Shown here: piece by piece, positions 26,164-34,383 of the stretch
How positions within the stretch are numbered: position 1 is the stretch's first letter
How the letters are laid out: every line of letters begins with the position of its first letter
NCBI GenBank assembly: GCA_902774215.1
Contig: CACYHU010000054.1
Span: 1 to 64,000 of the forward strand
Origin: an uncultured Chloroflexota bacterium
GTDB taxonomy: Bacteria > Chloroflexota > Anaerolineae > Anaerolineales > Anaerolineaceae
Direction of reading: 5' to 3'
Length of the DNA: 64,000 nt
The notes under the pieces: model-generated
Databases searched by the model: none
What the model was told of the DNA's origin: nothing
What the model saw: only the letters and a program-made list of their open reading frames with translations
Made by a program: the position numbers and the translations under genes

Positions 26164-26709
26164 ATGGCCAACCACACTGAAAGGATCATAATGGAAACGT
26201 TCCGGCAGATGCTGGAAGAAATGCCATTTTATAAAATCAGTGTTTCCGCCCTTGTCAAACGCTGCAACATCAGCCCGAACACGTTTTATTATCATTATGA
26301 AGATATTTACGACCTGCTGGAAAAATGGCTTGCAAAATGGCTGGACCAGTTCAGTCCGCACGAGGACTGGCACAAAAACGCGAAAGAAGTCTTATATGCC
26401 TGCCAGGAAAATGAAAAACTGGTTGAAAATGTAGTGAACTATCTCTCCAGGGAACAAATCGAGCAGACATTATTTCCTACAGATGACGATGATCTTTTTT
26501 ATAACTTTGTAAAAAAATCAGCAGGCGATCTCCAGATACCCGAAGAAAAAAAGCGGAATATCGCCGATTTCTGCCGCTATGCCGTGATCGGTTTTTTTCT
26601 GCGTTTTATCTGGAACCACTCCACCGGAGATGTGGATTCCTTCATTGATGATCTGGACAGTTATATCCGCTGTTTTGTCAAAGCAGCCCTGGAAAAAGAG
26701 TCAAAATAA
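26164..26709 (+). CDS. TetR/AcrR family transcriptional regulator
   Basis: 181 residues. The N-terminal helix-turn-helix (RIIMETFRQMLEEMPFYKIS... ALVKRCNISPNTFYYHYEDIYDLLEKW, about 7-52) is typical of TetR proteins, closest in style to the DhaS/TetR_C_8-like group with an all-helical ligand domain. Its effector and targets are unknown; the adjacent DegV gene, 124 bp downstream past a terminator, is a possible target but not certain. Confidence 0.87.
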   Translation: MANHTERIIMETFRQMLEEMPFYKISVSALVKRCNISPNTFYYHYEDIYDLLEKWLAKWLDQFSPHEDWHKNAKEVLYACQENEKLVENVVNYLSREQIEQTLFPTDDDDLFYNFVKKSAGDLQIPEEKKRNIADFCRYAVIGFFLRFIWNHSTGDVDSFIDDLDSYIRCFVKAALEKESK

Positions 26710-26727
26710 TTTTTTTGCGCAATTTTG

Positions 26728-26755
26728 AAAAACTCTCCTAAATCGGAGAGTTTTT
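26728..26755 (+). terminator. Terminator after TetR-like gene
   Basis: AAAAACTCTCC (26728-26738) pairs with GGAGAGTTTTT (26745-26755), 11 bp with a 6-nt loop, ending in T-rich sequence. Confidence 0.85.
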
Positions 26756-26833
26756 ATATTTTAACAGGTGACTTTTTTGAAAAATAAATCTATCATTATA
26801 ATGAAGAAGAATAAAATAAACTGAGGTGCTCCT

Positions 26834-27661
26834 TTGGCAGTAAAAATAATATCCGACAGTACCTGTGATCTTTCTGAAGAACTGCTGAAAAAATATGATA
26901 TCGCTATCGCCCCGCTGACTGTGACACTTGGTGACCGCAGCGGTCATGACGGCATTGAAATCACGCCCGATGATATTTATAAATATGTGGAATCGTCCGG
27001 TGAATTACCCAAAACCAGTGCCGGCAGTGTTGGAGAGTATGCAAAAATTTTCAAAACCTGGCGGGATCAGGGATATGAAATTGTTCATTTTAACCTCAGC
27101 TCGAAATTTTCTGTTTCCTGGCAGAATGCCTGTACAGCTGCTGAAGAAATCGGCGGTATCCATGTAGTCGACTCAGAGAATCTGTCAACAGGACAGGGCC
27201 TTCTGGTATTGCAGGGTGCTGAAATGGCACAGCAGGGATCATCCGCTGCACAAATTGCTGAAAAATGCAGGAAACTCGCAAAACAGGCAGAGGCGAGCTT
27301 TGTGCTCAATACAACCGATTATCTTTACAAGGGCGGCCGATGCTCAGCCATCGCAAATCTCAGTGCCAATCTTCTTCGCATCAAACCCTGCATCGAGGTT
27401 AAGAACGGGAGTATGCATCCCGGGAAAAAATATCACTTTGCCATAGCCCACGCTATTCATTCCTATGTAGAGGACAGGCTGAAAGACCGGCAGGATATTG
27501 ACATGAAACGGATATTCATCACACATACCCGCATTGACGAACAAATCGTTGAAGATGTAAAGAATATGATCAGAGAGCATTGTCCGGATATGGGGGCCAC
27601 GATCACGACCCATTGCGGTCCGAACACACTGGGAATATTGTTTATGCGAAAGGGAAACTAA
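26834..27661 (+). CDS. DegV family fatty-acid-binding protein
   Basis: 275 residues, starting at TTG with GAGGTG SD; the protein starts AVKIISDSTCDLSEELLKKY, the signature DegV opening. Other family landmarks are PKTSAGSVGEY, SSKFSVSWQNA and VLNTTDYLYKGGRCS before the second domain and HCGPNTLGILF at the end. DegV/FakB proteins bind a fatty acid and present it to the FakA kinase for phospholipid synthesis; no fakA is in the window. A TATAAT box lies at 26797-26802. Confidence 0.9.
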   Translation: MAVKIISDSTCDLSEELLKKYDIAIAPLTVTLGDRSGHDGIEITPDDIYKYVESSGELPKTSAGSVGEYAKIFKTWRDQGYEIVHFNLSSKFSVSWQNACTAAEEIGGIHVVDSENLSTGQGLLVLQGAEMAQQGSSAAQIAEKCRKLAKQAEASFVLNTTDYLYKGGRCSAIANLSANLLRIKPCIEVKNGSMHPGKKYHFAIAHAIHSYVEDRLKDRQDIDMKRIFITHTRIDEQIVEDVKNMIREHCPDMGATITTHCGPNTLGILFMRKGN

Positions 27662-27703
27662 ACGTCTGAAAGACATTTTCTACACATCAGCAGTATATCA
27701 AAA

Positions 27704-27730
27704 AAAGGAGCCCCGAAAAAGGGCTCTTTT
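27704..27730 (+). terminator. Terminator after degV
   Basis: AAAGGAGCCC (27704-27713) pairs with GGGCTCTTTT (27721-27730), one G-U, 7-nt loop, T-run included. Confidence 0.8.
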
Positions 27731-27800
27731 CACAGATATTGTATTGTGCCGGCTTCGTTTTCCATATGAGTCAATGCAAACCTGAACAACAGCACCCGAT

Positions 27801-28184
27801 CTATTTCATACGCTCCCGTGCTTTGCGAAGGAGCTCTTCAGCCGCATCCAGTTTTGCTGCCTGGTCTTCATCAGACAATTCAACGTCTGTCTCTGCACCA
27901 TTTTTCTCAGGCTCCTGATCGGCCTCAGCGGCGCCATTTCCATTCACTTCCGCCCGGGCGCGCTCCATCAGACGATTCGCTTTTTCTGCTTTCGCTGATA
28001 TGGCCTCGGTGTCCACATTTTTTGCTCTCTTTTCATCAAGGATGTCGAGAAGATATCCAAGTGCCAGTCCGGCGACCATCCCGATTGAAAGTGTTGTGGA
28101 ACGGGGAACTTTCAGAACCATCGGGGCAAGATATCCCAATACGATCCCCGCAATACAGCACCATACCAGTTTTTTACTACCCAT
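27801..28184 (-). CDS. Small membrane protein with charged coiled-coil tail
   Basis: 127 residues. Two short hydrophobic segments (KLVWCCIAGIVLGYLAPMVL and STTLSIGMVAGLALGYLLDI) form a hairpin, followed by a highly charged, probably helical cytoplasmic tail rich in Glu, Lys and Ala (KAEKANRLMERARAEV and AAEELLRKARERMK). SD GAGGTG precedes the ATG. No family recognised. It is divergent from the GT-C cluster, with only 92 bp between the two starts. Confidence 0.7.
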   Translation of the reverse strand: MGSKKLVWCCIAGIVLGYLAPMVLKVPRSTTLSIGMVAGLALGYLLDILDEKRAKNVDTEAISAKAEKANRLMERARAEVNGNGAAEADQEPEKNGAETDVELSDEDQAAKLDAAEELLRKARERMK

Positions 28185-28261
28185 TGTTCACCTCGAAAAC
28201 TTTTTTCTACCATTGTACCCCTTCCCCTGATAAGCAGAAAGGTTTACATGTAATAGTGATG

Positions 28262-28267
28262 TATAAT
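28262..28267 (+). promoter_or_regulatory. -10 box of leaderless GT-C gene
   Basis: TATAAT then 9 nt then the ATG at 28277, no SD. TTTACA at 28243-28248 is a possible -35, but the spacing of 13 bp is short. Confidence 0.45.
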
Positions 28268-28276
28268 AACTTTGTG

Positions 28277-30211
28277 ATGAAAAAACGCATTGTCTATCCG
28301 ATTTTTACACTGATTCTGTTTCTGGCTGCAGGTTTACTCGCTATTAAAGATTACGGTCCTTCGGCTGATGAACATATTCAAATTGATTCCGGACATGTTA
28401 TCTGGCGATATCTCTGTCTTAAATTCAATCAGAAGGTTCCCGAGCCATTAATTGATGTACCGGGTCTTCATGGTTTCAAAAACAGTTACTACGGACAGGC
28501 GGCTACCTTTCCCACAGTTCTTCTTGAAGCTTTCACCGGCTTCACCATGGACAGCAGCACGATCATCCGTATCCGCCATTACTGGAATTTCTTCTGCTAT
28601 TTTGCCGGACTGACCTGTTTATCAATAGCGATAGCCCACATGACCGGAGATCCCCGTTGGAGCGCCCTCTGGCTGCTGCTGCAGATCCTGCTGCCGCGGA
28701 TATTCGGAGACATCTTCTACAATGACCGCGATATCATGCTTATATCATGGATGATGATCTTCCTTGCCTCCTTCTATCTTTTCGCCAGACGACCGGGGTG
28801 GCTGACGATCCTTCTGAGTTCTGCAGCATTCGGCATGACGGTCAACACCCGGATATTCGGTCTCTCACTGCTGATTTTCCCGTTTCTTTATTTCATATTC
28901 TCTGACAAACGAAAGTATATCCTGCTGTTCATTCCCGCGGCAGCCATATTCTGGTTCATTCTTTCCCCAATCGCCTGGGATGACCCGCTGCATACGCTTC
29001 CGAATGCCTTCAGACATTTTGCCACACAGCAGCGATATATTGATACAGGGAATGAAGCAGAGCTGCTGTTTTTCGGAAAGCATATCAATGAAACACGTCT
29101 TCCCTGGTACTACATTCCATTATATATCATCGTAACAACACCGCTCATGACCCTGGTCCTGGCTTTATCCGGAATTATTTCCGCTGCAAAAGATTGTTCC
29201 ACCCGAAAAATAAACATGCGGACAATATTCTGCGTCGGTATGCTCATCATCCTTATCGTTGTACCGCTTGCCGGAATTGTCTTTCATTTGACGTTCTACA
29301 ACGGATGGCGGCATTTTTATTTTTTATTTCTGCCTGTTACGTGGCTTGGTCTTGAAGGTTTTCAATTCATCTGGAATACCCGAAAAAAAATACTCAGGGG
29401 AGCTGCTGTTTTGCTTCTCTGTATCTCCTTTGTCCTGAGCGCCTCCTGGATCATTAAGGCCCATCCATACCAGATCATCTACCTCAGTCCGGTATTCAGA
29501 GAAAAATGGATCGGAAAATTTGACCGTGATTATTGGATTCTCTCGACGACCGAATGCATGAAGTATCTTTTGGATAATATGCAGGAAAGATCACTCAATG
29601 TGATCGACAAACAGGCACTTATGGAATACGTTATCATCGGTCTGAAGCCGGCAGAAAGGGAACGTTTTCACACAATGTACCATGGGCAGCAGCCGATCCC
29701 ATATGAATTTCTCATTGCAAACTACAACGGCAGGCTCGGAAATGAAGCGCATTTTGACTATTATGTTCCCATCTATGCAGTCGAACGCGACGGGATAAAA
29801 CTGGCTGAAGTTTTCCGCCGCAGCCATAATAATGAACTGGCTGCAGCCGATATTGTCGAATCTGCAGAGGCAACAGCAAACCCCGAAACTGCATCAGCTA
29901 TTGCGGACAGTGATTATCAGACAGCCTGGTACGGGAATGGTTCAAGTGAAATCATATTCCGCCTGAATGGAGAATATATACTGAACAGTCTGGAAATTTT
30001 TCCTGCGGTAAATGCCTCAGGCTTTCCGGATGCAAAGCTTTTTATTTCCCGGGACGGGGTCAGCTGGATCGAACTTCCGACCGAAAAAATCGGATCAAAC
30101 GGGATCGTTTTTCCCTCATCGCAGACTTCCTGGCTAAAACTTTCAAGCGATTCCGAATATCAGGGTATCAGAGACATCCTGTTTTACGGATCGTCAGCAA
30201 ACAGGGACTGA
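28277..30211 (+). CDS. GT-C (GT39/PMT-like) membrane glycosyltransferase with C-terminal F5/8C-like domain
   Basis: 644 residues from the ATG at 28277; the much longer open frame upstream overlaps the divergent gene and is not protein-like. An N-terminal TM is followed by the acidic motif SADEHIQIDSG, the GT-C catalytic-loop position, then about ten more TM segments to about residue 430. The last ~125 residues (STAWYGNGSSEII-like segment to FYGSS) are soluble and resemble a discoidin/F5/8C carbohydrate-binding fold. GT-C enzymes move sugars from polyprenyl-phosphate donors to exported acceptors. First of four consecutive GT-C-like genes; probably leaderless. Confidence 0.78.
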   Translation: MKKRIVYPIFTLILFLAAGLLAIKDYGPSADEHIQIDSGHVIWRYLCLKFNQKVPEPLIDVPGLHGFKNSYYGQAATFPTVLLEAFTGFTMDSSTIIRIRHYWNFFCYFAGLTCLSIAIAHMTGDPRWSALWLLLQILLPRIFGDIFYNDRDIMLISWMMIFLASFYLFARRPGWLTILLSSAAFGMTVNTRIFGLSLLIFPFLYFIFSDKRKYILLFIPAAAIFWFILSPIAWDDPLHTLPNAFRHFATQQRYIDTGNEAELLFFGKHINETRLPWYYIPLYIIVTTPLMTLVLALSGIISAAKDCSTRKINMRTIFCVGMLIILIVVPLAGIVFHLTFYNGWRHFYFLFLPVTWLGLEGFQFIWNTRKKILRGAAVLLLCISFVLSASWIIKAHPYQIIYLSPVFREKWIGKFDRDYWILSTTECMKYLLDNMQERSLNVIDKQALMEYVIIGLKPAERERFHTMYHGQQPIPYEFLIANYNGRLGNEAHFDYYVPIYAVERDGIKLAEVFRRSHNNELAAADIVESAEATANPETASAIADSDYQTAWYGNGSSEIIFRLNGEYILNSLEIFPAVNASGFPDAKLFISRDGVSWIELPTEKIGSNGIVFPSSQTSWLKLSSDSEYQGIRDILFYGSSANRD

Positions 30212-30218
30212 ACGGATA

Positions 30219-32075
30219 ATGATGAACTGTATAAAAAAGGGATTGATCATTGCCTTAGCGGAAATACCTCCGTTCCTGCTGTTTCTGCCAAAAAACAAGA
30301 TCGGTATCATGGCTGAAGTTTGTTTTTTCATCCTTTTCGGTATCATACTTTACCGAAAAATGAATACAGGATCCGTCAAAATTTCGTTTGATATTATCCC
30401 ATGGGTCATTCTCGCAAGTGTTTCGGCTGGGATCGCATTTTACATACGTTGGCAGAACACCGGAAGAATCAAAACAATAGCAGCGATGCTCAACTTTCCG
30501 GCAAAACAATTTTGCGCGGTGTGCGCTTTGCTTCTCAGTCTCGGATTCAGTTTTTCACTGTGCTTATTTCTGCGTATACTAATATCTGAGTTCAGTTCAG
30601 AAAAGCGGAATATTCATTGGAACGTTCTCTACATATTCCTTCTGGCTGCGGTCTCCATTACACTGCTGTCTAAGAATTCACCGTTTTACCCTTTTAACGA
30701 CTGGGTCGATCCCAACACCATGTTCAGCGTCGGGAAAGGCATGCTGAAAGGGCTGGTGCCTTACAGAGATCTTTACGAACAGAAAGGTCCGCTCCTTTTA
30801 GCGCTCCACGCCCTTGAAGCAGTGATTTCCTTTGATACCCTGAAAGGTATCTGGATCATTGAAATCGCAGCCTGCTTTTTCACGCTTTTGTTCCTGTATA
30901 AAATACTTTTTCCATGGACAGGCAGAAAAACGCTGATTGCACTGCCAATACTGTCCGCGGTAATATATGTCTCAAGAGCTTTCGTGGCGGGTGATTCCGC
31001 TGAAGAAATGAGCCTGCCGCTCCTGACGTATGGACTATACGCTGGGATCAATGCCATTCGCGGCAGCACCCTGCCATCCAAAAGGGAAAGCTTCCTGGTG
31101 GGACTGACCTCCGGATGTATTTTGTGGATCAAGTTTTCCCACCTGGGATTTTACGCCGGCTGGTTTCTGTTTTTTCTGGTCACAGCTTTTCAAAAAAAAC
31201 AAGCTCGTCAATTGATCCAAATGCTCATTTTTATCATATGCGGTGTGATCACGGCATCTCTGCCGGTTTTCCTTTATTTTGGAATAAACCGTTCCATCGG
31301 GATCTTCCTGGAATGCTACTTCCTTAACAACATACGTTATTATCCTGCCTTTGGCGCTGCATCAGGACCATTCAGACACCTCATCAATCTATGGCGGGGT
31401 TTTCTGCGATTTACAGAGGCGAATCCCGCGCTGCTCATTTTTACCTTTGCCGGATTGCTCTGGTGTTATTTACACAATGAAAAAAGGATTGGAAGCTTTT
31501 TGCTGCTGTGCATGGCCACGGGTTTTCTGGTGATGTTTATCAGCGGAGTCAGTTTTCCGTATTATGTATTTATTTACGGAAGCTTTTCAGCAGCAGGGGT
31601 TTTATGGATCAACGATATCCATCCCGGCGGCAGATCCGGTTTAAGCACAGCGGGAATAATGTCTTTTTACTTCTGTATGCTGTGCTGCCTGCTGTTTTCC
31701 TCAAACATATATCTGCTGGCGTATAACAGGGAAGATTTCCCGCAATTCAGGGTCAAAGAAATTATTGAAAATTCGGGCATTGAAGACCCGACGATCCTGC
31801 ATTACGGGCTGCTGGATGCCGGGTTCAACCTTCCATCGGGATTGGTTCCCAAACAGCGCTTCTGGTGTTCGTTTAATTTACTCCTGCCAGAGATGGAGAC
31901 CGCACAAAATCAATATATTGAACAGGCTGAAACCGATTTCGTGATCACTTGTCACGAACCACTATATAACACGAAAAATTATCAGCTGATCGGTACTTTT
32001 CCCGGTGATTTTTCCATTGAAGGAAATTCCAGCCTGTTCTTTTTATACCAGAAATCAGAAACTTCCGGTTCATAA
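30219..32075 (+). CDS. GT-C-type multi-pass glycosyltransferase-like protein
   Basis: 618 residues, starting 7 nt after the previous stop (likely co-transcribed). About 12-14 TM segments. The loop NDWVDPNTMFSVGKGMLKG followed by VPYRDLYEQKGPLL corresponds to the first extracytoplasmic acidic loop of GT39-like membrane transferases. The soluble C-terminal ~120 residues (from KEIIENSGIEDPTILHYG) are typical for this type. Acceptor and donor unknown; the neighbours suggest cell-surface glycan or glycoprotein assembly. Confidence 0.72.
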   Translation: MMNCIKKGLIIALAEIPPFLLFLPKNKIGIMAEVCFFILFGIILYRKMNTGSVKISFDIIPWVILASVSAGIAFYIRWQNTGRIKTIAAMLNFPAKQFCAVCALLLSLGFSFSLCLFLRILISEFSSEKRNIHWNVLYIFLLAAVSITLLSKNSPFYPFNDWVDPNTMFSVGKGMLKGLVPYRDLYEQKGPLLLALHALEAVISFDTLKGIWIIEIAACFFTLLFLYKILFPWTGRKTLIALPILSAVIYVSRAFVAGDSAEEMSLPLLTYGLYAGINAIRGSTLPSKRESFLVGLTSGCILWIKFSHLGFYAGWFLFFLVTAFQKKQARQLIQMLIFIICGVITASLPVFLYFGINRSIGIFLECYFLNNIRYYPAFGAASGPFRHLINLWRGFLRFTEANPALLIFTFAGLLWCYLHNEKRIGSFLLLCMATGFLVMFISGVSFPYYVFIYGSFSAAGVLWINDIHPGGRSGLSTAGIMSFYFCMLCCLLFSSNIYLLAYNREDFPQFRVKEIIENSGIEDPTILHYGLLDAGFNLPSGLVPKQRFWCSFNLLLPEMETAQNQYIEQAETDFVITCHEPLYNTKNYQLIGTFPGDFSIEGNSSLFFLYQKSETSGS

Positions 32076-32132
32076 AGTCCGGATGAGCCTTCCGATTTGA
32101 TATAATTTTTGCTGAATCGAGTTGAGGTAAGA

Positions 32133-34352
32133 ATGAAAAAAAACAAAGCACTTATCCTGATCCTGCTGACAGCTGCTCTTGTTTTGAGTTTGCTGCTGGT
32201 CAACAAAGATCTGCTCCATTATGAATACACTTTCCCTTTCAGCAGAATATTTACACCTGAAGAAAATGTCAAAAGGAAATATCTTATAACAGAAGCAATT
32301 CCTCTAAAAAAGGGGACATATGAGATCAATTTTGCGGGGTCCGCTGAAGGCACCGGAAGCGGATGCTACATTGTGGACGCAGCAGATGAAACTATTTTTT
32401 CCGCAGATATCCCTGTCGGTGAAATCTCAAAACCATTTACCATCGAATTGCCATCAAATACATCGATCCGCATCGGGATCAGTTATGATCCCGATAGCGG
32501 AATACTTGAGATCCGGCGGATAAAACTGGAATGCAGCAACGTTCTTTATACGCAATCCATTCTGCGCCATGCGATCTTTTCGATCCTGATCTGCGGCATT
32601 TTTATCTACATCGGTTTCAGACTTTTGAAAAATGACTTTGCAGAAAATATAAAATCCAGAACAGGAATTGATCTTCCCTCGTGTGAAAAAGTACTTTTGT
32701 TCCTGTTGGTGTTAACACTGCTGTCTTCATGGCCGTTTTTAAATCCGGAACGCTTTACCGAAGGGGATGATTTTTACTTTCATGTTTCCCGCATAGAAGG
32801 AATGGCGCAATCTCTGAAAGCCGGTTATTTTCCGCCGCGGATACTCCTGGGATGGATGGAAAACTATGGTGTCGGCAGCGGCTTTTATTATCCCGATCTT
32901 TTCATGTTCATCCCTGTTATACTGGTTCTGCTCGGGATCACAACGGCAAATGCACTCCGGATTTTTCTGATCCTCTGCACTTTTTTCTCCCTGCTGACAG
33001 TATATCTTGCAGCGAAAAACCTTGGTAACGGGTGCCGGATATGCGGCATGGCAGCGGCATCATTATATGCCTTCGCTGCCTACAGGCTGATCTGTGTGTT
33101 TTACCGCAATGCAGTCGGCGAAGTACAGGCATTTATCTTTTATCCGCTGATCGTATGGGGATTGGCTGAGATTCTTCGCGGCAACGTGCAAAAATGGAAG
33201 ATTTTTGCGCTCGGCTTTTTCGGTCTGCTGATGTCTCACATGATCAGTCTGGCCATTTCAGGCGTTTTATGTGCATTCTTCCTGCTGTTTTATATCCCGC
33301 GCCTTATCCGGAATAAAGGAATTCTGATAGCTCTGATAAAAGCGGCTGTAACGACCATCCTCCTTGGAGCATTCTTCCTTCTTCCCATGGCAGAACAGGC
33401 ATTACGGAATGAGCTGGAGATCAATGTTGTGATGTTCAAACCTATCGAGATCATGGGATACAATCTGACAAAATTCTACAGCATCTTTCTGCCTTTTGAC
33501 CCGTGGGAATTTGATGACGCTACGATGATCCATCCTTACCCGGGCTACGCTTTATTGATGGTTCCGTTTCTGAGGTTATACCTGTTCTTCAGAAAAACGG
33601 AAGACGAAAGGCTGAAAACTGCAGACCGGATCCTGATTTACGGTTTATTCCTGCTGATCGTTTCAACAGACCTGTTTCCATGGGTTCTCTTCAAATCATT
33701 TCTTGCGAAGATCCAGTTTTCCTGGCGTTTTCTGGGACCGGCCTCGGTCCTGCTGTGCATTGCAGGCGGGATCTATTCAGATATGATCCTTTCGTCTGTT
33801 ACAAGAAAGAAGCTTTTTGCGGCTGTATTGCTGGCCGCAGCTGTTCTTTCCGGAATGCCTGTATTAATTCACACTTTCAATACAAAAATGTACCCGCTGG
33901 AACGCCTTGTCCTGAGCAACAAGATCGTCAGCGGAGCAGAATATCTGCCTCCGGATTTCGACTTCTTTTTTATTGAAAGCAACAAGAACAACATCATCTG
34001 CGATGAAACACAGGTATCGCTGAGCGGAAGCAGAAGACAAAAACTCGGATTTGTTTTTTCCTTTGAGAAAGAAGAGCAGGGAGAGCCTTTGGATTATTCC
34101 ATCCCCCTGATCTATTATTACGGTTACACAGCAAATCTGACAGACGAAGCCGGAATAACAGCATCGATCCCGGTAAGAAAAGACGGCATCGGCCTGGTCC
34201 GGGTCAGTGATGAGGGACTGCGTTCAGGGACGATCCGTGTTGCCTACGAAAAGACCATGATCCAGAAAATCAGTGAAATGATTTCCCTTACGACTCTTAT
34301 CATCCTCCTGTTCACAGGTCTCCGAAGGAAAAACAGGCAGAAGGAATCCTGA
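32133..34352 (+). CDS. PTPS-related GT-C membrane protein, copy 1
   Basis: 739 residues from the ATG at 32133 with SD GAGG; TATAAT at 32101-32106 gives a separate promoter. A TM anchor, then a beta-rich extracytoplasmic domain (about 30-145), then about 12 TM segments. FTEGDDFYFHVSRIEGMA and GYFPPRILLGWMENYGVG are the GT-C acidic loop and the segment characteristic of the membrane family called 6-pyruvoyl-tetrahydropterin-synthase-related (PF10131-like), which is not a pterin enzyme. C-terminal soluble region and a last TM. The next gene is a tandem duplicate of identical length. Confidence 0.75.
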   Translation: MKKNKALILILLTAALVLSLLLVNKDLLHYEYTFPFSRIFTPEENVKRKYLITEAIPLKKGTYEINFAGSAEGTGSGCYIVDAADETIFSADIPVGEISKPFTIELPSNTSIRIGISYDPDSGILEIRRIKLECSNVLYTQSILRHAIFSILICGIFIYIGFRLLKNDFAENIKSRTGIDLPSCEKVLLFLLVLTLLSSWPFLNPERFTEGDDFYFHVSRIEGMAQSLKAGYFPPRILLGWMENYGVGSGFYYPDLFMFIPVILVLLGITTANALRIFLILCTFFSLLTVYLAAKNLGNGCRICGMAAASLYAFAAYRLICVFYRNAVGEVQAFIFYPLIVWGLAEILRGNVQKWKIFALGFFGLLMSHMISLAISGVLCAFFLLFYIPRLIRNKGILIALIKAAVTTILLGAFFLLPMAEQALRNELEINVVMFKPIEIMGYNLTKFYSIFLPFDPWEFDDATMIHPYPGYALLMVPFLRLYLFFRKTEDERLKTADRILIYGLFLLIVSTDLFPWVLFKSFLAKIQFSWRFLGPASVLLCIAGGIYSDMILSSVTRKKLFAAVLLAAAVLSGMPVLIHTFNTKMYPLERLVLSNKIVSGAEYLPPDFDFFFIESNKNNIICDETQVSLSGSRRQKLGFVFSFEKEEQGEPLDYSIPLIYYYGYTANLTDEAGITASIPVRKDGIGLVRVSDEGLRSGTIRVAYEKTMIQKISEMISLTTLIILLFTGLRRKNRQKES

Positions 34353-34383
34353 ATCTTATTTCATACAGCAGGCGCAGCGTAAA

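Noticed and set aside
27818-28276. Long upstream extension of the first GT-C gene
   Set aside because: It overlaps the small membrane protein gene on the other strand, is Pro/Arg/Ser-rich like a shadow frame, and a start with a TATAAT box is available at 28277.
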